Positions 46,966-56,482 of a stretch of 64,000 nt of DNA are shown here, piece by piece. Location: positions 558,001-622,000 of the forward strand of contig NZ_CP054043.1 in NCBI RefSeq assembly GCF_013282725.1, in the 5' to 3' direction. Source of the DNA: Yersinia mollaretii ATCC 43969 (lineage in GTDB: Bacteria > Pseudomonadota > Gammaproteobacteria > Enterobacterales > Enterobacteriaceae). Position 1 is the stretch's first letter. Every line of letters begins with the position of its first letter. The notes beneath the pieces are model-generated. The model was not told where the DNA came from. It did no database searches and saw nothing but the letters and a program-made list of their open reading frames with translations. A program made the translations under genes and the position numbers.

Positions 46966-47562
46966 TTAAACACCGGTGACTTTATCCGTTCGAGAATTAA
47001 ACCATGATCTTTCACTTAGAAGGGGGTTCCTTTTAAGGGATTTACCAGAAAATTTTTCTGGCGATAAATGATCATGATTATCCAGTGTTATTTTTGCTAG
47101 TCTCAGTGTCTCGAACTCCCTGTAACGAATAGTGTGCTTACTGGAGCCAATGGCATGGCGCATCTTTTTTTTCCACTGCTCAATTTCACCATAAAAAATA
47201 TTTTTATCATTGGGCTTAGTAATATTTAAAGCATTAAGGATATTCTTTACATGCTTACTTTTATCTACCATCTGCTTTATTGTTGGGTCGACAACTAATT
47301 GATAGCCATCAATATCAAATACGGCAACATAATGATCCATTGGCACATCATCATTGCCTTTTTTTTCCCAATAGAGTAACAATAGAAATGTCAGCTTGAC
47401 ATTCTCTTTTTTAAACAACTGATATATATAGGTACATGCTGAATAACATTGGTCTTTTGGGTTTTTTGAGGCTGCCACAATATTATTGTTATTATTAATC
47501 TTCCTTCTTATTGTCTCTATATCATTATAGACACGTGTATACTGATTCGTTTTTTTTCTCAC
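46966..47562 (-). CDS. Putative T6SS cargo with transglutaminase/papain-like Cys-His-Asp pattern
   Basis: This 198-residue protein is not recognised as a named family. It starts at a GTG eight bases after AGAGGA. A possible catalytic triad can be seen: C39 in DQCYSACTYIYQLF, H77 in MDHYVAVFDIDG and D92 in LVVDPTI. The order and spacing (Cys at a helix start, His then Asp about 15 residues on in adjacent strands) are those of transglutaminase or papain-like folds. There is no signal peptide or membrane segment, and the C-terminus is basic. It is the last gene of the tssE-to-tagA operon, 71 bases after tagA, a place often taken by effectors. No immunity gene is evident downstream. Function is inferred from pattern and position only. 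Confidence 0.5.
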   Translation of the reverse strand: MRKKTNQYTRVYNDIETIRRKINNNNNIVAASKNPKDQCYSACTYIYQLFKKENVKLTFLLLLYWEKKGNDDVPMDHYVAVFDIDGYQLVVDPTIKQMVDKSKHVKNILNALNITKPNDKNIFYGEIEQWKKKMRHAIGSSKHTIRYREFETLRLAKITLDNHDHLSPEKFSGKSLKRNPLLSERSWFNSRTDKVTGV

Positions 47563-47633
47563 AGTTTATATCCTCTGGTGAAGGCATGATTTTATTTATA
47601 ATATGATTGTATTTTCAGGTGATGCTAAAAAAA

Positions 47634-49028
47634 TCAATTTTTCAGTTTCTGTTCCGTTGCCTGTACCGAGCAGGCAGGATCTAAGACATCAGGACTAATG
47701 CAGAATTGCAGTGCCACATATTTGGCAATTAATGCGCTCAGGCTTTGTTCGGTCTGCTTTATCAACGCTGGGCTGATAGCCTCTCCCGCAACAATGTGTT
47801 GTTCCAACTTACCCAACATGGCTTCCGCCGGTAAGCCGCCATTGTGCAAATCTTGGCGTAATTGATAAACCGTCGTTTTCAACTCAGAAATCGTCATAAA
47901 CTGATTGCGGTTTTTCTCTGACATCAGTAATCGTTGCTCAAGGCGATCAATGTCACTATTCAGTTTTAGCCAGCGATCCAGCGGCAATGCCCCCCCCGCT
48001 TTTTCCTGCATCCTGCGCTGCCAAAGTTCCGATGCCGAATTATCAGGGTAGATGCGATTTAATTGCCGAGCCATTTGCTCTCCCTGTATCCAGGGAAATT
48101 GGGGTGGCAATTCGGACAACCAGTTAAGCTGTTGTTTTATATCGTTAACAATAGATGACTGCTCTTTTTGCCACTGTGACGAAGTGGCGGCAGGCCAGGC
48201 TGTCGCGGTAAATGAGTGATATTGACGTAACGCATTGATTGGTGCCGTCAGTTGGTTCGTCAGGGACTGCGAATGGTAATAGTAGTAGCCCCCAGCGGTT
48301 GCAAGGGTCAGAAAAATTCCGATTAATATGCCCACCAGTGCCGATGGTATGTATTGCCACCACCATCCCGCCGGTGTTTTCAACCCCACACTCGGTAGCA
48401 ACACCTCTGTCGTGTCAGGTGCCGTGCGCACCGAAGCTGTGAGGTTCTCACTTTGGGTTCGTGGCGTTTCCGGCAAACGCGGGGCCATCACCGAACCATG
48501 GTTCATACTGCGGCCCCGAACCTGTAAGAAATAGCGCAGATTGTTTAACGGATCCTGCGTCCGAGCCTGTAGAAGATGGGCCTGTTGGCACAACAATGCC
48601 ATCGCTCCCTCCACTCGCTGTATCAACGGGATATACTCAATGCCTTCGGGCAGAATGTAGATTAGGCTGCCCACATGCGTATTAAACCATTCCAGTATCC
48701 CCTGCCGTTGATGTACCGCGTTGATTGGCGGCCAGCAACGAGCACCTGTTGGGCCTAACGCCTCGGCCAATAAGTCGATGGCTTGTGCCAGCCCCTGCCA
48801 GCCATGCTGTTTGGTATTTATCAGGCAAAACCACACGCCACTTTGCAAATCATAACCATATTGCTGAAATAGCTGATGGCAGCGATTCTCCAATGCTGGC
48901 CAATCCAGATTGACGTTATGGCTGCTATTAAGTTTGTTCAACTCGCTACTCAATAACAAAAAGTTTTTGCTGTATCGAGGGTCATGACAGTTCATTTTTA
49001 ATGCTGCCAGATTAATAGTATTTTTCAT
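47634..49028 (-). CDS. tagA: TagA/VasL-like T6SS protein (ImpA N-terminal domain, membrane helix, VasL domain)
   Basis: The 464 residues have an ImpA-type N-terminal region (GVWFCLINTKQHGWQGLAQAIDLLAEALGPTGARCWPP). One membrane helix follows at about 235-257 (IPSALVGILIGIFLTLATAGG), then a helical C-terminal VasL domain (RQLNRIYPDNSASELWQRRM). This layout is that of TagA in enteroaggregative E. coli, where it holds the distal end of the contractile sheath against the opposite membrane. It differs from the TssA encoded at 55103-56176, which lacks the helix. It follows tssM in the operon. Confidence 0.8.
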   Translation of the reverse strand: MKNTINLAALKMNCHDPRYSKNFLLLSSELNKLNSSHNVNLDWPALENRCHQLFQQYGYDLQSGVWFCLINTKQHGWQGLAQAIDLLAEALGPTGARCWPPINAVHQRQGILEWFNTHVGSLIYILPEGIEYIPLIQRVEGAMALLCQQAHLLQARTQDPLNNLRYFLQVRGRSMNHGSVMAPRLPETPRTQSENLTASVRTAPDTTEVLLPSVGLKTPAGWWWQYIPSALVGILIGIFLTLATAGGYYYYHSQSLTNQLTAPINALRQYHSFTATAWPAATSSQWQKEQSSIVNDIKQQLNWLSELPPQFPWIQGEQMARQLNRIYPDNSASELWQRRMQEKAGGALPLDRWLKLNSDIDRLEQRLLMSEKNRNQFMTISELKTTVYQLRQDLHNGGLPAEAMLGKLEQHIVAGEAISPALIKQTEQSLSALIAKYVALQFCISPDVLDPACSVQATEQKLKN

Positions 49029-49074
49029 TTCACACTCTCCAGCATTGATCTCAGATTGGGCAAAATCGTTCGGG

Positions 49075-52000
49075 CTAATAACATGCAGCCACCTTCGCAG
49101 GTAACTGTGAGATTTTGCCTTTCAACGGGGTCGGAAGCTGCTGTTCAGACTGTTTTGCCTGCAACTGGCGGCGTTGTTGATCCAGTTCATTTTGCTGATG
49201 AATTAATGCATTCCATTGTTGCCAATTGTGTTGGATCGCGCTTTGGTCGCCGATTTTATAGCGCACCATGATGCTTTTTATCCCTAAGTCGGCAAGCGTT
49301 GATAAATCTGTCGGGAAGTCATTCGGTTGGAAAATGTGTTCACCTTGAGAAAAATCATCAAGGAAATCAGGCCAGGCACCTTCTCCTGAGTAGTTATAGC
49401 GGATGTCGAAACCAGGAAACTTTATCACCAGAGTAACCTGACGGCACTGCGCCGGTTGCCAGCTAAATTCATCGCTATCACTGAAATTCATGCTGTCCAG
49501 TGTTTTACTGTTCCCGTTGCATGTTAACGTTACGCTACTGCCGATCGGCATTAAACGCGCACCGCCTGGAATGGTGGCTGGCTGACTGGATAAATGAATA
49601 TTCAGGGGCTGGCTACCAAGCGCCTCACGTTGCTGGTTAACTATCTTCTGTTGGGCATCCAGTTGATCTAATTGATCCTGCACAAGTGTGGTTTTACGTT
49701 CCGGCATCACCAGCACATCATCTGGTCGCAGTTCATGATTAACCAGTCGTAAAAACGCCGGAGTCAGAGCCACTGATTGCCCCTGAAACTCACCGGCTCT
49801 GGCTCCTTTGCCATCAATTAACAGTAGGCTTTGCGCATCATTTTTCACGAAATCAGCTAGATATTGGCTAGTTAGCACCTGTTGTTGGTTGTAGCTTTGC
49901 TGGCTATTTTTATCCATCGGCCACAGCACTTGAGACTGCCAGCGATCCTGAAGCCAACAACTGGAATAGGCTAATGCGTGCCTGACCAAGAGACGCCCGT
50001 CAGTTTGATACAAAGCCCAAACTGCATTGATGGCAAAGTCGTCACCCGGTGAGCTCATACTTTTTTGCAATAATGCAAAATTGCTATCAATCTGCAGTAA
50101 AGGATTATTCCCGCCTTTATCTTCCTGAGTAAATAAACCGCGGGTCAAAATATTACTGCTATCTGGCGCTGCCATAGCATCAGCCACAGCGGCGCTCAGG
50201 CTATCTCGCCATGTCAACCAATTGGCAATCTGAGTATCTGTCGCCTTCTGGCTCCGTACCTGTTTGTCCACCCCCAGCAACGCATCAAGTTTGTCCTGCA
50301 AATTCTGGTTTAGCTGGCTGACTTGTTGAATGAGCGTCGCGGCATTCGCTAATTCGCCCAGTTCGATCAAACGACGTAGTTCTTGCAACCAGGGCTGAGC
50401 ATGTTGAGTATCAATATTAGTCAGTTCATCATGTACTCGTTGTGCCAAACGCATTGCCGGGCTGTTGCCCTGATCAGTAGCCAACAATAATTTTTGCCAG
50501 CTATCACTGGTCAGATCTGAAAAATCCTCTTTTCCACCCGCGAGCACCAGAGCCAGCCAAACGCTCTGCCGTTGGCTTATCCAATACGAATAGAAACTTG
50601 CCAATGAAGATTTTATTTTTTCTTTATCAATAACTTGCGTAATCATAGCGATATCCGCATTGATTACACTATTCCCCGCGAGTGTCCATATCCCCTCAAT
50701 TCTTGCCTTGCTCTTACCGCTATTTACCCCAAAATCCTCCATGGTGACTGCGGTCAGACGTTCATCAGGTGCCAGCAACCAATGCCACTGAGTACTATTA
50801 ATCAATTGCACCAATAATGCCTGCTGCGCCGCTATTTGACTGGCACCAGACGGCTGCTGGATCAGCGCCCGTTGTAACGCAATCTCCTGCTCGTAGGGCA
50901 ATGGCGATTTAGCACCGTTCATGTTTAATAACGGCAATCCGGGCGGATAAGCGAATAAAGCGACTAGCGGTTGCCCCTCCAACATCGCTTGTTTCTGTTT
51001 GATACTTTGCGCGAGATGACGGATTAGCTGACGTTGCTCTATCGGATCAGATTGATAAAAATGCTCGCGGAAGCCTGACAATATTGCGTCTATATCGATG
51101 GGCTGTCGTGGAATATGCTCAAGTAATTGGGCATTGAGTTGTTTATGTCGGACGTTCAGCAATGGAATAAACGGAAGGTAAACCCATTTTTTTTCATAAT
51201 GTTGTTCATTACGTTGCAAAGCACTAACCCATTGCGCTGGGGTGATTTCAGCAGAGGGTACACCAACCAGTGTCGCGCTTTTCCAACCGCTAATCCCCAG
51301 CAACAGTACGCAGGTTGCATAAAAACAGGTCCTGCCCCAATGCTGATAATAACGGCGCCACACACCAACGGCTTCAATCTGGCGATTATGGCTCATGGCT
51401 GGCAAGTGCTGAGTGATTAAGTCATGCAGAAACAACGATTGACGCTTAATACTGTTTTTGCTTATCGGCTCACTGGCAGTAAACCACACCGCTCCCAAGC
51501 TACCTTGCTCAAAATAAGCATCCGGCTCGCACAATGCGGCCAAATAGCCCTGCAATGCAGGCTGTAATGCGGCAATCTGTTCCGGGAAATCCAACAGTGG
51601 CAGTAATGCTGCCGTCGGGGCATTTCTCGCTAACATACTCATTCGAGCTAGCCCCAGCCCCTCATTCAGCAGAGCAAACATCGGGTCCAGCAACGCGGGA
51701 TCGCTGCCATCAATCACCGGAGGTATGGGCCAGTAATGACCTAAGGCCTGCTGCCGCTGCTGTGGGGAAAGTGCTTGTGCCCATTGGCTAAAACCCGGTA
51801 TTTCATCACAACAGGTGATCATCACATACAATGGCAATCGTTGTTTCACCTCATTGATCAGCGGTTCGATTTGCGTACGGATCCTGCGGGCATCCAGATG
51901 TAGGGCCACACTGTCTTGCTGCAACAGGTCGCGGACAGAAACACAGATGATGATCCCAGAAGGGGGTGGCAAGCGTTTACACCAACGGGTTAATCTCAGC

Positions 52001-52509
52001 CACCCACGGCCAAAAATCGGCGATTTATCAAGAAAATGACTTGAAATATCGAGAACAGCCAGAGAACGATAAAACCACCAGCGTAAGGTTCTGGTCGGTA
52101 CTACCAGTGTATTTTCCGGTTCATGGGAAAACATGGGCAGCCCAGCACCTGCCAGCAGCGTACTCTTTCCGCATCGCTTGCCTGTAATGATATACCACGG
52201 TAATGGTTTTTTCCGTCGGTGGATACGCCGAATAACCACTGCACCGGCCTTCCAATGTTGGAATAATACATATTCCATTCTGGATAAACGAAAACGGCCA
52301 AACAGTCGTGTTATTGCACCATTATGGTAGCTTTGGAATAAATATAATCCGAACAGCCTTAATGCGATAATAACAATAGCAATGATCAACAACAGTAGAA
52401 ATGCAATTGGAGCTGGCCAGTTTTGCCATGTGGTTATTATCAAACAAATAACCAATAGCAGGCACAGTAAAATTGACCAAAGGGCAAAAACGAGTAATTT
52501 TTTCAACAT
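49075..52509 (-). CDS. tssM: TssM (IcmF/VasK) membrane complex protein
   Basis: The start at MLKKLLVFALWSILLCL, eight bases after the tssL stop, gives 1144 residues; the frame extends upstream only through tssL coding sequence. Two membrane helices lie near the N-terminus (about 5-50) and one after the cytoplasmic domain (CFYATCVLLLGIS). The large periplasmic part ends in GEGAWPDFLDDF-type IcmF C-terminal sequence. The nucleotide-binding loop reads ITGKRCGKST, one residue shorter than the usual GxxxxGK(S/T), so ATP binding is doubtful. It forms the trans-envelope channel with TssL and TssJ. Confidence 0.92.
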   Translation of the reverse strand: MLKKLLVFALWSILLCLLLVICLIITTWQNWPAPIAFLLLLIIAIVIIALRLFGLYLFQSYHNGAITRLFGRFRLSRMEYVLFQHWKAGAVVIRRIHRRKKPLPWYIITGKRCGKSTLLAGAGLPMFSHEPENTLVVPTRTLRWWFYRSLAVLDISSHFLDKSPIFGRGWLRLTRWCKRLPPPSGIIICVSVRDLLQQDSVALHLDARRIRTQIEPLINEVKQRLPLYVMITCCDEIPGFSQWAQALSPQQRQQALGHYWPIPPVIDGSDPALLDPMFALLNEGLGLARMSMLARNAPTAALLPLLDFPEQIAALQPALQGYLAALCEPDAYFEQGSLGAVWFTASEPISKNSIKRQSLFLHDLITQHLPAMSHNRQIEAVGVWRRYYQHWGRTCFYATCVLLLGISGWKSATLVGVPSAEITPAQWVSALQRNEQHYEKKWVYLPFIPLLNVRHKQLNAQLLEHIPRQPIDIDAILSGFREHFYQSDPIEQRQLIRHLAQSIKQKQAMLEGQPLVALFAYPPGLPLLNMNGAKSPLPYEQEIALQRALIQQPSGASQIAAQQALLVQLINSTQWHWLLAPDERLTAVTMEDFGVNSGKSKARIEGIWTLAGNSVINADIAMITQVIDKEKIKSSLASFYSYWISQRQSVWLALVLAGGKEDFSDLTSDSWQKLLLATDQGNSPAMRLAQRVHDELTNIDTQHAQPWLQELRRLIELGELANAATLIQQVSQLNQNLQDKLDALLGVDKQVRSQKATDTQIANWLTWRDSLSAAVADAMAAPDSSNILTRGLFTQEDKGGNNPLLQIDSNFALLQKSMSSPGDDFAINAVWALYQTDGRLLVRHALAYSSCWLQDRWQSQVLWPMDKNSQQSYNQQQVLTSQYLADFVKNDAQSLLLIDGKGARAGEFQGQSVALTPAFLRLVNHELRPDDVLVMPERKTTLVQDQLDQLDAQQKIVNQQREALGSQPLNIHLSSQPATIPGGARLMPIGSSVTLTCNGNSKTLDSMNFSDSDEFSWQPAQCRQVTLVIKFPGFDIRYNYSGEGAWPDFLDDFSQGEHIFQPNDFPTDLSTLADLGIKSIMVRYKIGDQSAIQHNWQQWNALIHQQNELDQQRRQLQAKQSEQQLPTPLKGKISQLPAKVAACY

Positions 52510-52517
52510 AAAATAAA

Positions 52518-53141
52518 TCAGGTCAGAAAGACCATCCCTGCGATAAACATAACGGCATAAAGAGCAACGACACCTAAGGCCGCAGCCCATTTATTCTCAA
52601 AAAACCGTCGTAGATAAGAAGATTCAACGATTTTATTGCCTGAATCTATCGGTGTTAACAATGCCTGATTTGGCCAAACCTGCCATTCAACTGGTAGATT
52701 CTGCCTTTCTTGCGTCACGCGTTCTGCTAATAATATATTATCGGGCTGGGTATATTTACCATTGAACCCCATTAACAGGCAGAATAAATAAACCAAACGC
52801 AACGGATAATTATCTTTATCAATGCTGTCTAATCGACTAAAAAAAACTTCACCGCCGATAGCTGTTTGGAATAATTGACCTTGCAGTAATGCACTACGCC
52901 ATTGCTTAACCCAAGGTAACGATGAACAAAGGACTCGCTCATCAAACCACACCACAACAGCGAATAAGGCATTATCACAATCATCAATATCATTGTACTG
53001 TTCAGCCGCCAAGGCAGCCTGCTCAAATAAACTCATGCTTTGCTGACGAAAACTTTCATAATCACTGTATTGCTGAGGGTAAAGATAAAACTCGGTCGCA
53101 AACCGCCAAATAGGTAAATAGCATTCAACCAGCCTCATCAT
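52518..53141 (-). CDS. tssL: TssL (IcmH/DotU) membrane complex protein
   Basis: The 207 residues contain a cytoplasmic hook of helices (FRQQSMSLFEQAALAAEQ, DDCDNALFAVVVWFDERVL, YPLRLVYLFCLLMGFNGKY) and a single C-terminal membrane helix (WAAALGVVALYAVMFIAGMVFL). There is no OmpA/peptidoglycan-binding extension. It works with TssM and TssK at the base of the secretion machine. The ATG overlaps the tssK stop by four bases. Confidence 0.92.
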   Translation of the reverse strand: MMRLVECYLPIWRFATEFYLYPQQYSDYESFRQQSMSLFEQAALAAEQYNDIDDCDNALFAVVVWFDERVLCSSLPWVKQWRSALLQGQLFQTAIGGEVFFSRLDSIDKDNYPLRLVYLFCLLMGFNGKYTQPDNILLAERVTQERQNLPVEWQVWPNQALLTPIDSGNKIVESSYLRRFFENKWAAALGVVALYAVMFIAGMVFLT

Positions 53142-54532
53142 GAAGCCACCATAAATATGATTTGTACCTGAAGATCCTCAGGAGCATCGGCCCAATAAAA
53201 TGCCACACTTTTATGCTGCTCTATTTTCTGCCACAGTTCACCGTCACGTTTGACACTGAAATAATACGAATCACTGCGATTAGGCACACCACGGGGAACC
53301 TGAGCACAGAGATTTGTACCAACGCCGGGTAATGCGTGTTGAATTAATGATTCTATATTTTGGCGTGAGGCCAGCTTAATATTATGGCTGTTTTCCGCTA
53401 GCAACTTGCTCTCAACGAACTCTCGCGAACGTAGCAACAATAATATCGAGTCAGACTGACGGCTTTGGTTGACATCAAATTCGGTAGAAAATATACCGCT
53501 CTGATCATTTTCTAGAGTAATATAAATATTGTCCTCTAGTACTAGGCTATTAAGTAGTGCTACCAATGTTTGGCGTAAACTTTCAAAACACGGGATCAAC
53601 TGCTGGTGGTCGTAATCAAGTACCGTGTTGCCACCATGACGCCATTCTCCTAAAAATGAACATTCATCATTAAATGAAGATAGGTCGCCGACCAATTGGC
53701 GTAGTACGCAATACATTTGCCAAGGGTGGATCTGACGCGCCTGACAATAACTATGTAACAGTGGCAGCGTACGATTTAGCGAACGCATGACCAATAACTG
53801 CATCATTTGATCACTGCGTTCATTATCGCTGACCAGTCGTTCCGGGCGTTTATATTCTTCCAGCTTGCTGGCTCTATTACTTAACTCGAAATAGATCGCG
53901 TCAACTACGCGCCCAAGCATTGGCGTGCTGTAGAGTGTCAGCGCAGGAGGGGAGTAACGGTTGTCCAGCACCACACCGTCATTTTCAAAGCGTAAACGCG
54001 CCAGAGGAATGCATTCGCAATCAACAGCATCATCACGCTCAATATCCCATAAAACACGCACGTTGTAGCAAATATGAGGAACAGCGGCCTCCGGGCCATT
54101 GTCATAGATATCCTTCATAATCACTTCATCACCGGCGGTAATCCAACGCGTGGTGACACGATCGTTATCGCGGGCTAATACAGAGACATTATTATGACCG
54201 GGATCGAGTCTACGCAGCGCTAACCACAGAGTGAAGGGTTGGTCGCGCTGTTTCCACGCATCGCGAAAGTTGCGTTTTTCAATCTGGCAATTTCCGGGAA
54301 AAACCAGATAATTTCCGCCAGGCATAACGAAACGCATTGTCTCAATATTGACGATAAAATCCGTCAGCGCCTCTTGGTTCAACTCCCACGTCAACACACC
54401 ATAATTGTAGGGCTGCGCCATACTGAGCTGTTGAGTCTGCAACCATTCATGGTGTAGATCCAGAGATTGTAAATGTTGCGGCTGTAAATAAAGCCCGGAA
54501 TACCAATGGATCTGCTGCTGCTCTAAGTACAT
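53138..54532 (-). CDS. tssK: TssK baseplate-membrane connector
   Basis: The 464 residues begin with the family start (IHWYSGLYLQPQHLQSLDLHHEWL) and include YCQARQIHPWQMYCVLRQLVGDLSSF and the C-terminal ALPGVGTNLCAQVPRGVPNRSDSYYFSV. TssK trimers connect the baseplate (TssEFG) to TssL-TssM. The gene lies one base after the tssJ stop and overlaps tssL, so the three are translated as a block. Confidence 0.95.
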   Translation of the reverse strand: MYLEQQQIHWYSGLYLQPQHLQSLDLHHEWLQTQQLSMAQPYNYGVLTWELNQEALTDFIVNIETMRFVMPGGNYLVFPGNCQIEKRNFRDAWKQRDQPFTLWLALRRLDPGHNNVSVLARDNDRVTTRWITAGDEVIMKDIYDNGPEAAVPHICYNVRVLWDIERDDAVDCECIPLARLRFENDGVVLDNRYSPPALTLYSTPMLGRVVDAIYFELSNRASKLEEYKRPERLVSDNERSDQMMQLLVMRSLNRTLPLLHSYCQARQIHPWQMYCVLRQLVGDLSSFNDECSFLGEWRHGGNTVLDYDHQQLIPCFESLRQTLVALLNSLVLEDNIYITLENDQSGIFSTEFDVNQSRQSDSILLLLRSREFVESKLLAENSHNIKLASRQNIESLIQHALPGVGTNLCAQVPRGVPNRSDSYYFSVKRDGELWQKIEQHKSVAFYWADAPEDLQVQIIFMVAS

Positions 54533-54533
54533 A

Positions 54534-55106
54534 TTATTGCACTTCCTTTAAGGTTGGCTGATCGTGTTTCTGGGCAACGATACTTTCACTGCCGAGCGTG
54601 ACATAAGCATTAAGTGGTACCAGTTGTGCCACCCATATTTTATTCGGCCAACCTTGGGCTGTAAGCGTCATTGGAATGGTAAAGCGGGCAATGTGCCGAC
54701 TGTCGGGAAACGGGAAATAACCCGCAACCAGAGCGAGATAGCGAGTATTCTCTGCCCGATCAATATGCAAGGTGTTTTGCTGTCCAGGCATCACGACATA
54801 CCGATCTAACTGTAAAATGTCAGCTTCACTGCCGGTACCCGCAAACATTGATTTTAGTTGCACCGGGTTTTTGAGTAATTTATCCAACGCGGCAGCGTTA
54901 CCGGCTTGAATAACCAGAATGGAACTGCTATTTGCCAAACCATTCCACGTGTTTAAACCCGGTTGTGCGGTCAACTGGATTGTAATGGCACTTTTTGCAA
55001 ATGGTTGCGCCACTGTATCAATGGCTTGTTGGCGCTGTTTGGGATCCTGATGACTGCACCCCGTTAACATGAACACCAACATGGCGAATGGCCAAAAAGC
55101 TTTCAT
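54534..55106 (-). CDS. tssJ: TssJ outer-membrane lipoprotein
   Basis: The 190 residues carry a lipoprotein signal with lipobox LTGC (Cys17). A beta-sandwich domain follows: ITIQLTAQPGLNTW, SILVIQAG and DRYVVMPGQQNTLHIDRAENTRYLALVAGYFPF. TssJ anchors the TssM periplasmic domain at the outer membrane. The C-terminus NAYVTLGSESIVAQK is extended slightly beyond the core. The gene start overlaps the tssA stop by four bases. Confidence 0.92.
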   Translation of the reverse strand: MKAFWPFAMLVFMLTGCSHQDPKQRQQAIDTVAQPFAKSAITIQLTAQPGLNTWNGLANSSSILVIQAGNAAALDKLLKNPVQLKSMFAGTGSEADILQLDRYVVMPGQQNTLHIDRAENTRYLALVAGYFPFPDSRHIARFTIPMTLTAQGWPNKIWVAQLVPLNAYVTLGSESIVAQKHDQPTLKEVQ

Positions 55107-56176
55107 GGTAACCCCGGCCCCTTTAAGATTTTATTGATCTCTTGTAAGCTGCTGTCGTCACGTAGCATCTCCTCCAACCACTCCGTTAAGGTCATTCCTG
55201 CCCAGCGAGCCGCACGTTCCATCAAAAAAGGCACCGGGCTGGAAGGCTCACTTTGACGAAAAAAATGCGCGATCGTTAGCATTTGGCTGATAGCTAAATC
55301 CCGCGACATTTCCTGCTTTTTTGCATCACTCAACAAATGTTCAGCAGAAAGTTCAGGCTTTTCAGTCCCTTGATTCAGTACGTTTAATGACATAATTTCT
55401 TCATAGTTAGGCATGATGCGGTCACCGATACGTTTTAGAAACTCGTCGAGCTCATCGATCGTCTGATAGGTTGTATTAAAAGGCTGGCTGTCGGTGTGCG
55501 TCTGCAAGTCCACATAACATTGCGTCAATTTGATCAATTCAATCAGGCAATGCCCCAGCACATCCATCACATCAGAAAGCTGCATTGATGGAACGGTTAG
55601 CGCCCAGCGATTAAAGCTTTCCATTGAATAATCGCCGCTCTGTAACAGCACATTGCGCTGCTCGCTATCCATCGCGACCTGATGTTCAAAAGCCAGCACT
55701 TTTTGCCAATATTCAGCACTACTCTCTGTTTGCCCTAACAAAGGTAATTGAGTCAGAATCTGGCTCAGTTGCCGGTCAAGCCAATCCATTTTCCCCTGCC
55801 GGATCCGTTCTCCGTCATCATCGAGCGCGGGCCAACCAGAGTGCCAGTAGCGTTGAATAAACTGATTGAGAAAACGTAATCCTGTCAGTAATCCGTCAGT
55901 ACCGTATTGACGGGTCAGTGCTTCGGTTAGCCAACAGGCGACCTGAAAATCCTTACTTTGCCTGCTCAACAAGGCTTCACTAAGCCTAATCACTTTTAAC
56001 CAGTCGGCTTTACGCGGCGTACTGGCCCACTCATCTTGTGGCAAATAATCGGGATCGCTTTCCCTCGATTGGCGTATCTCGTCATACGCCATTTCGTATT
56101 CCATATTATTGCCTGCCGGGCTATGGGTACTGATAGGTGCCAGCAGTGCGTCAAGATCCAGTTTTATTTCCAACAT
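55103..56176 (-). CDS. tssA: TssA (ImpA) baseplate/sheath-assembly cap
   Basis: The 357 residues have the ImpA N-terminal signature (ISTHSPAGNNMEYEMAYDEIRQSRESDPDYLP, then DWLKVIRLSEALLSRQSKDFQVACWLTEALTRQYG and FIQRYWHSGWPALD). The C-terminal helical region ends with FLMERAARWAGMTLTEWLEEML. It nucleates tail assembly and caps the growing sheath. It follows the PAAR gene by six bases and overlaps tssJ. Confidence 0.92.
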   Translation of the reverse strand: MLEIKLDLDALLAPISTHSPAGNNMEYEMAYDEIRQSRESDPDYLPQDEWASTPRKADWLKVIRLSEALLSRQSKDFQVACWLTEALTRQYGTDGLLTGLRFLNQFIQRYWHSGWPALDDDGERIRQGKMDWLDRQLSQILTQLPLLGQTESSAEYWQKVLAFEHQVAMDSEQRNVLLQSGDYSMESFNRWALTVPSMQLSDVMDVLGHCLIELIKLTQCYVDLQTHTDSQPFNTTYQTIDELDEFLKRIGDRIMPNYEEIMSLNVLNQGTEKPELSAEHLLSDAKKQEMSRDLAISQMLTIAHFFRQSEPSSPVPFLMERAARWAGMTLTEWLEEMLRDDSSLQEINKILKGPGLP

Positions 56177-56182
56177 ATTTTC

Positions 56183-56482
56183 CTATGCAATCAATACGGT
56201 AGGACAACCAAGGACGATGGTGCCACCATGAGCACAGTTATCCCCCATTCTGGCCGCAGGCTTGCCACCAATCAGTACCTTTGAGCTACCACCCACCACT
56301 GAATCCGGAGGCCCAACGCAAACCGCCATCGATCCCAAGGTCGCCGCAGGCATACCACCAATAAGTACTGTGACGCTTCCTGGGGTCGAGATCGGCCCGC
56401 CGACATGCGGTATCGGTGGCACGCCGGGTGTTACCATCGGGCACACATGCATATCCCCCAATCGGGCAGCAGGTAAACTCAT
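56183..56482 (-). CDS. PAAR-repeat spike tip protein
   Basis: The 99 residues contain three PAAR-type repeats (PAARLGD at 4-10, PAATLGS at 45-51, PAARMGD at 75-81). Candidate zinc ligands are H12, H26, C55 and H85 (C83 nearby). It forms the sharp cone on the VgrG trimer. There is no C-terminal toxin domain, so it is a plain tip. It overlaps the preceding gene by four bases. Confidence 0.93.
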   Translation of the reverse strand: MSLPAARLGDMHVCPMVTPGVPPIPHVGGPISTPGSVTVLIGGMPAATLGSMAVCVGPPDSVVGGSSKVLIGGKPAARMGDNCAHGGTIVLGCPTVLIA

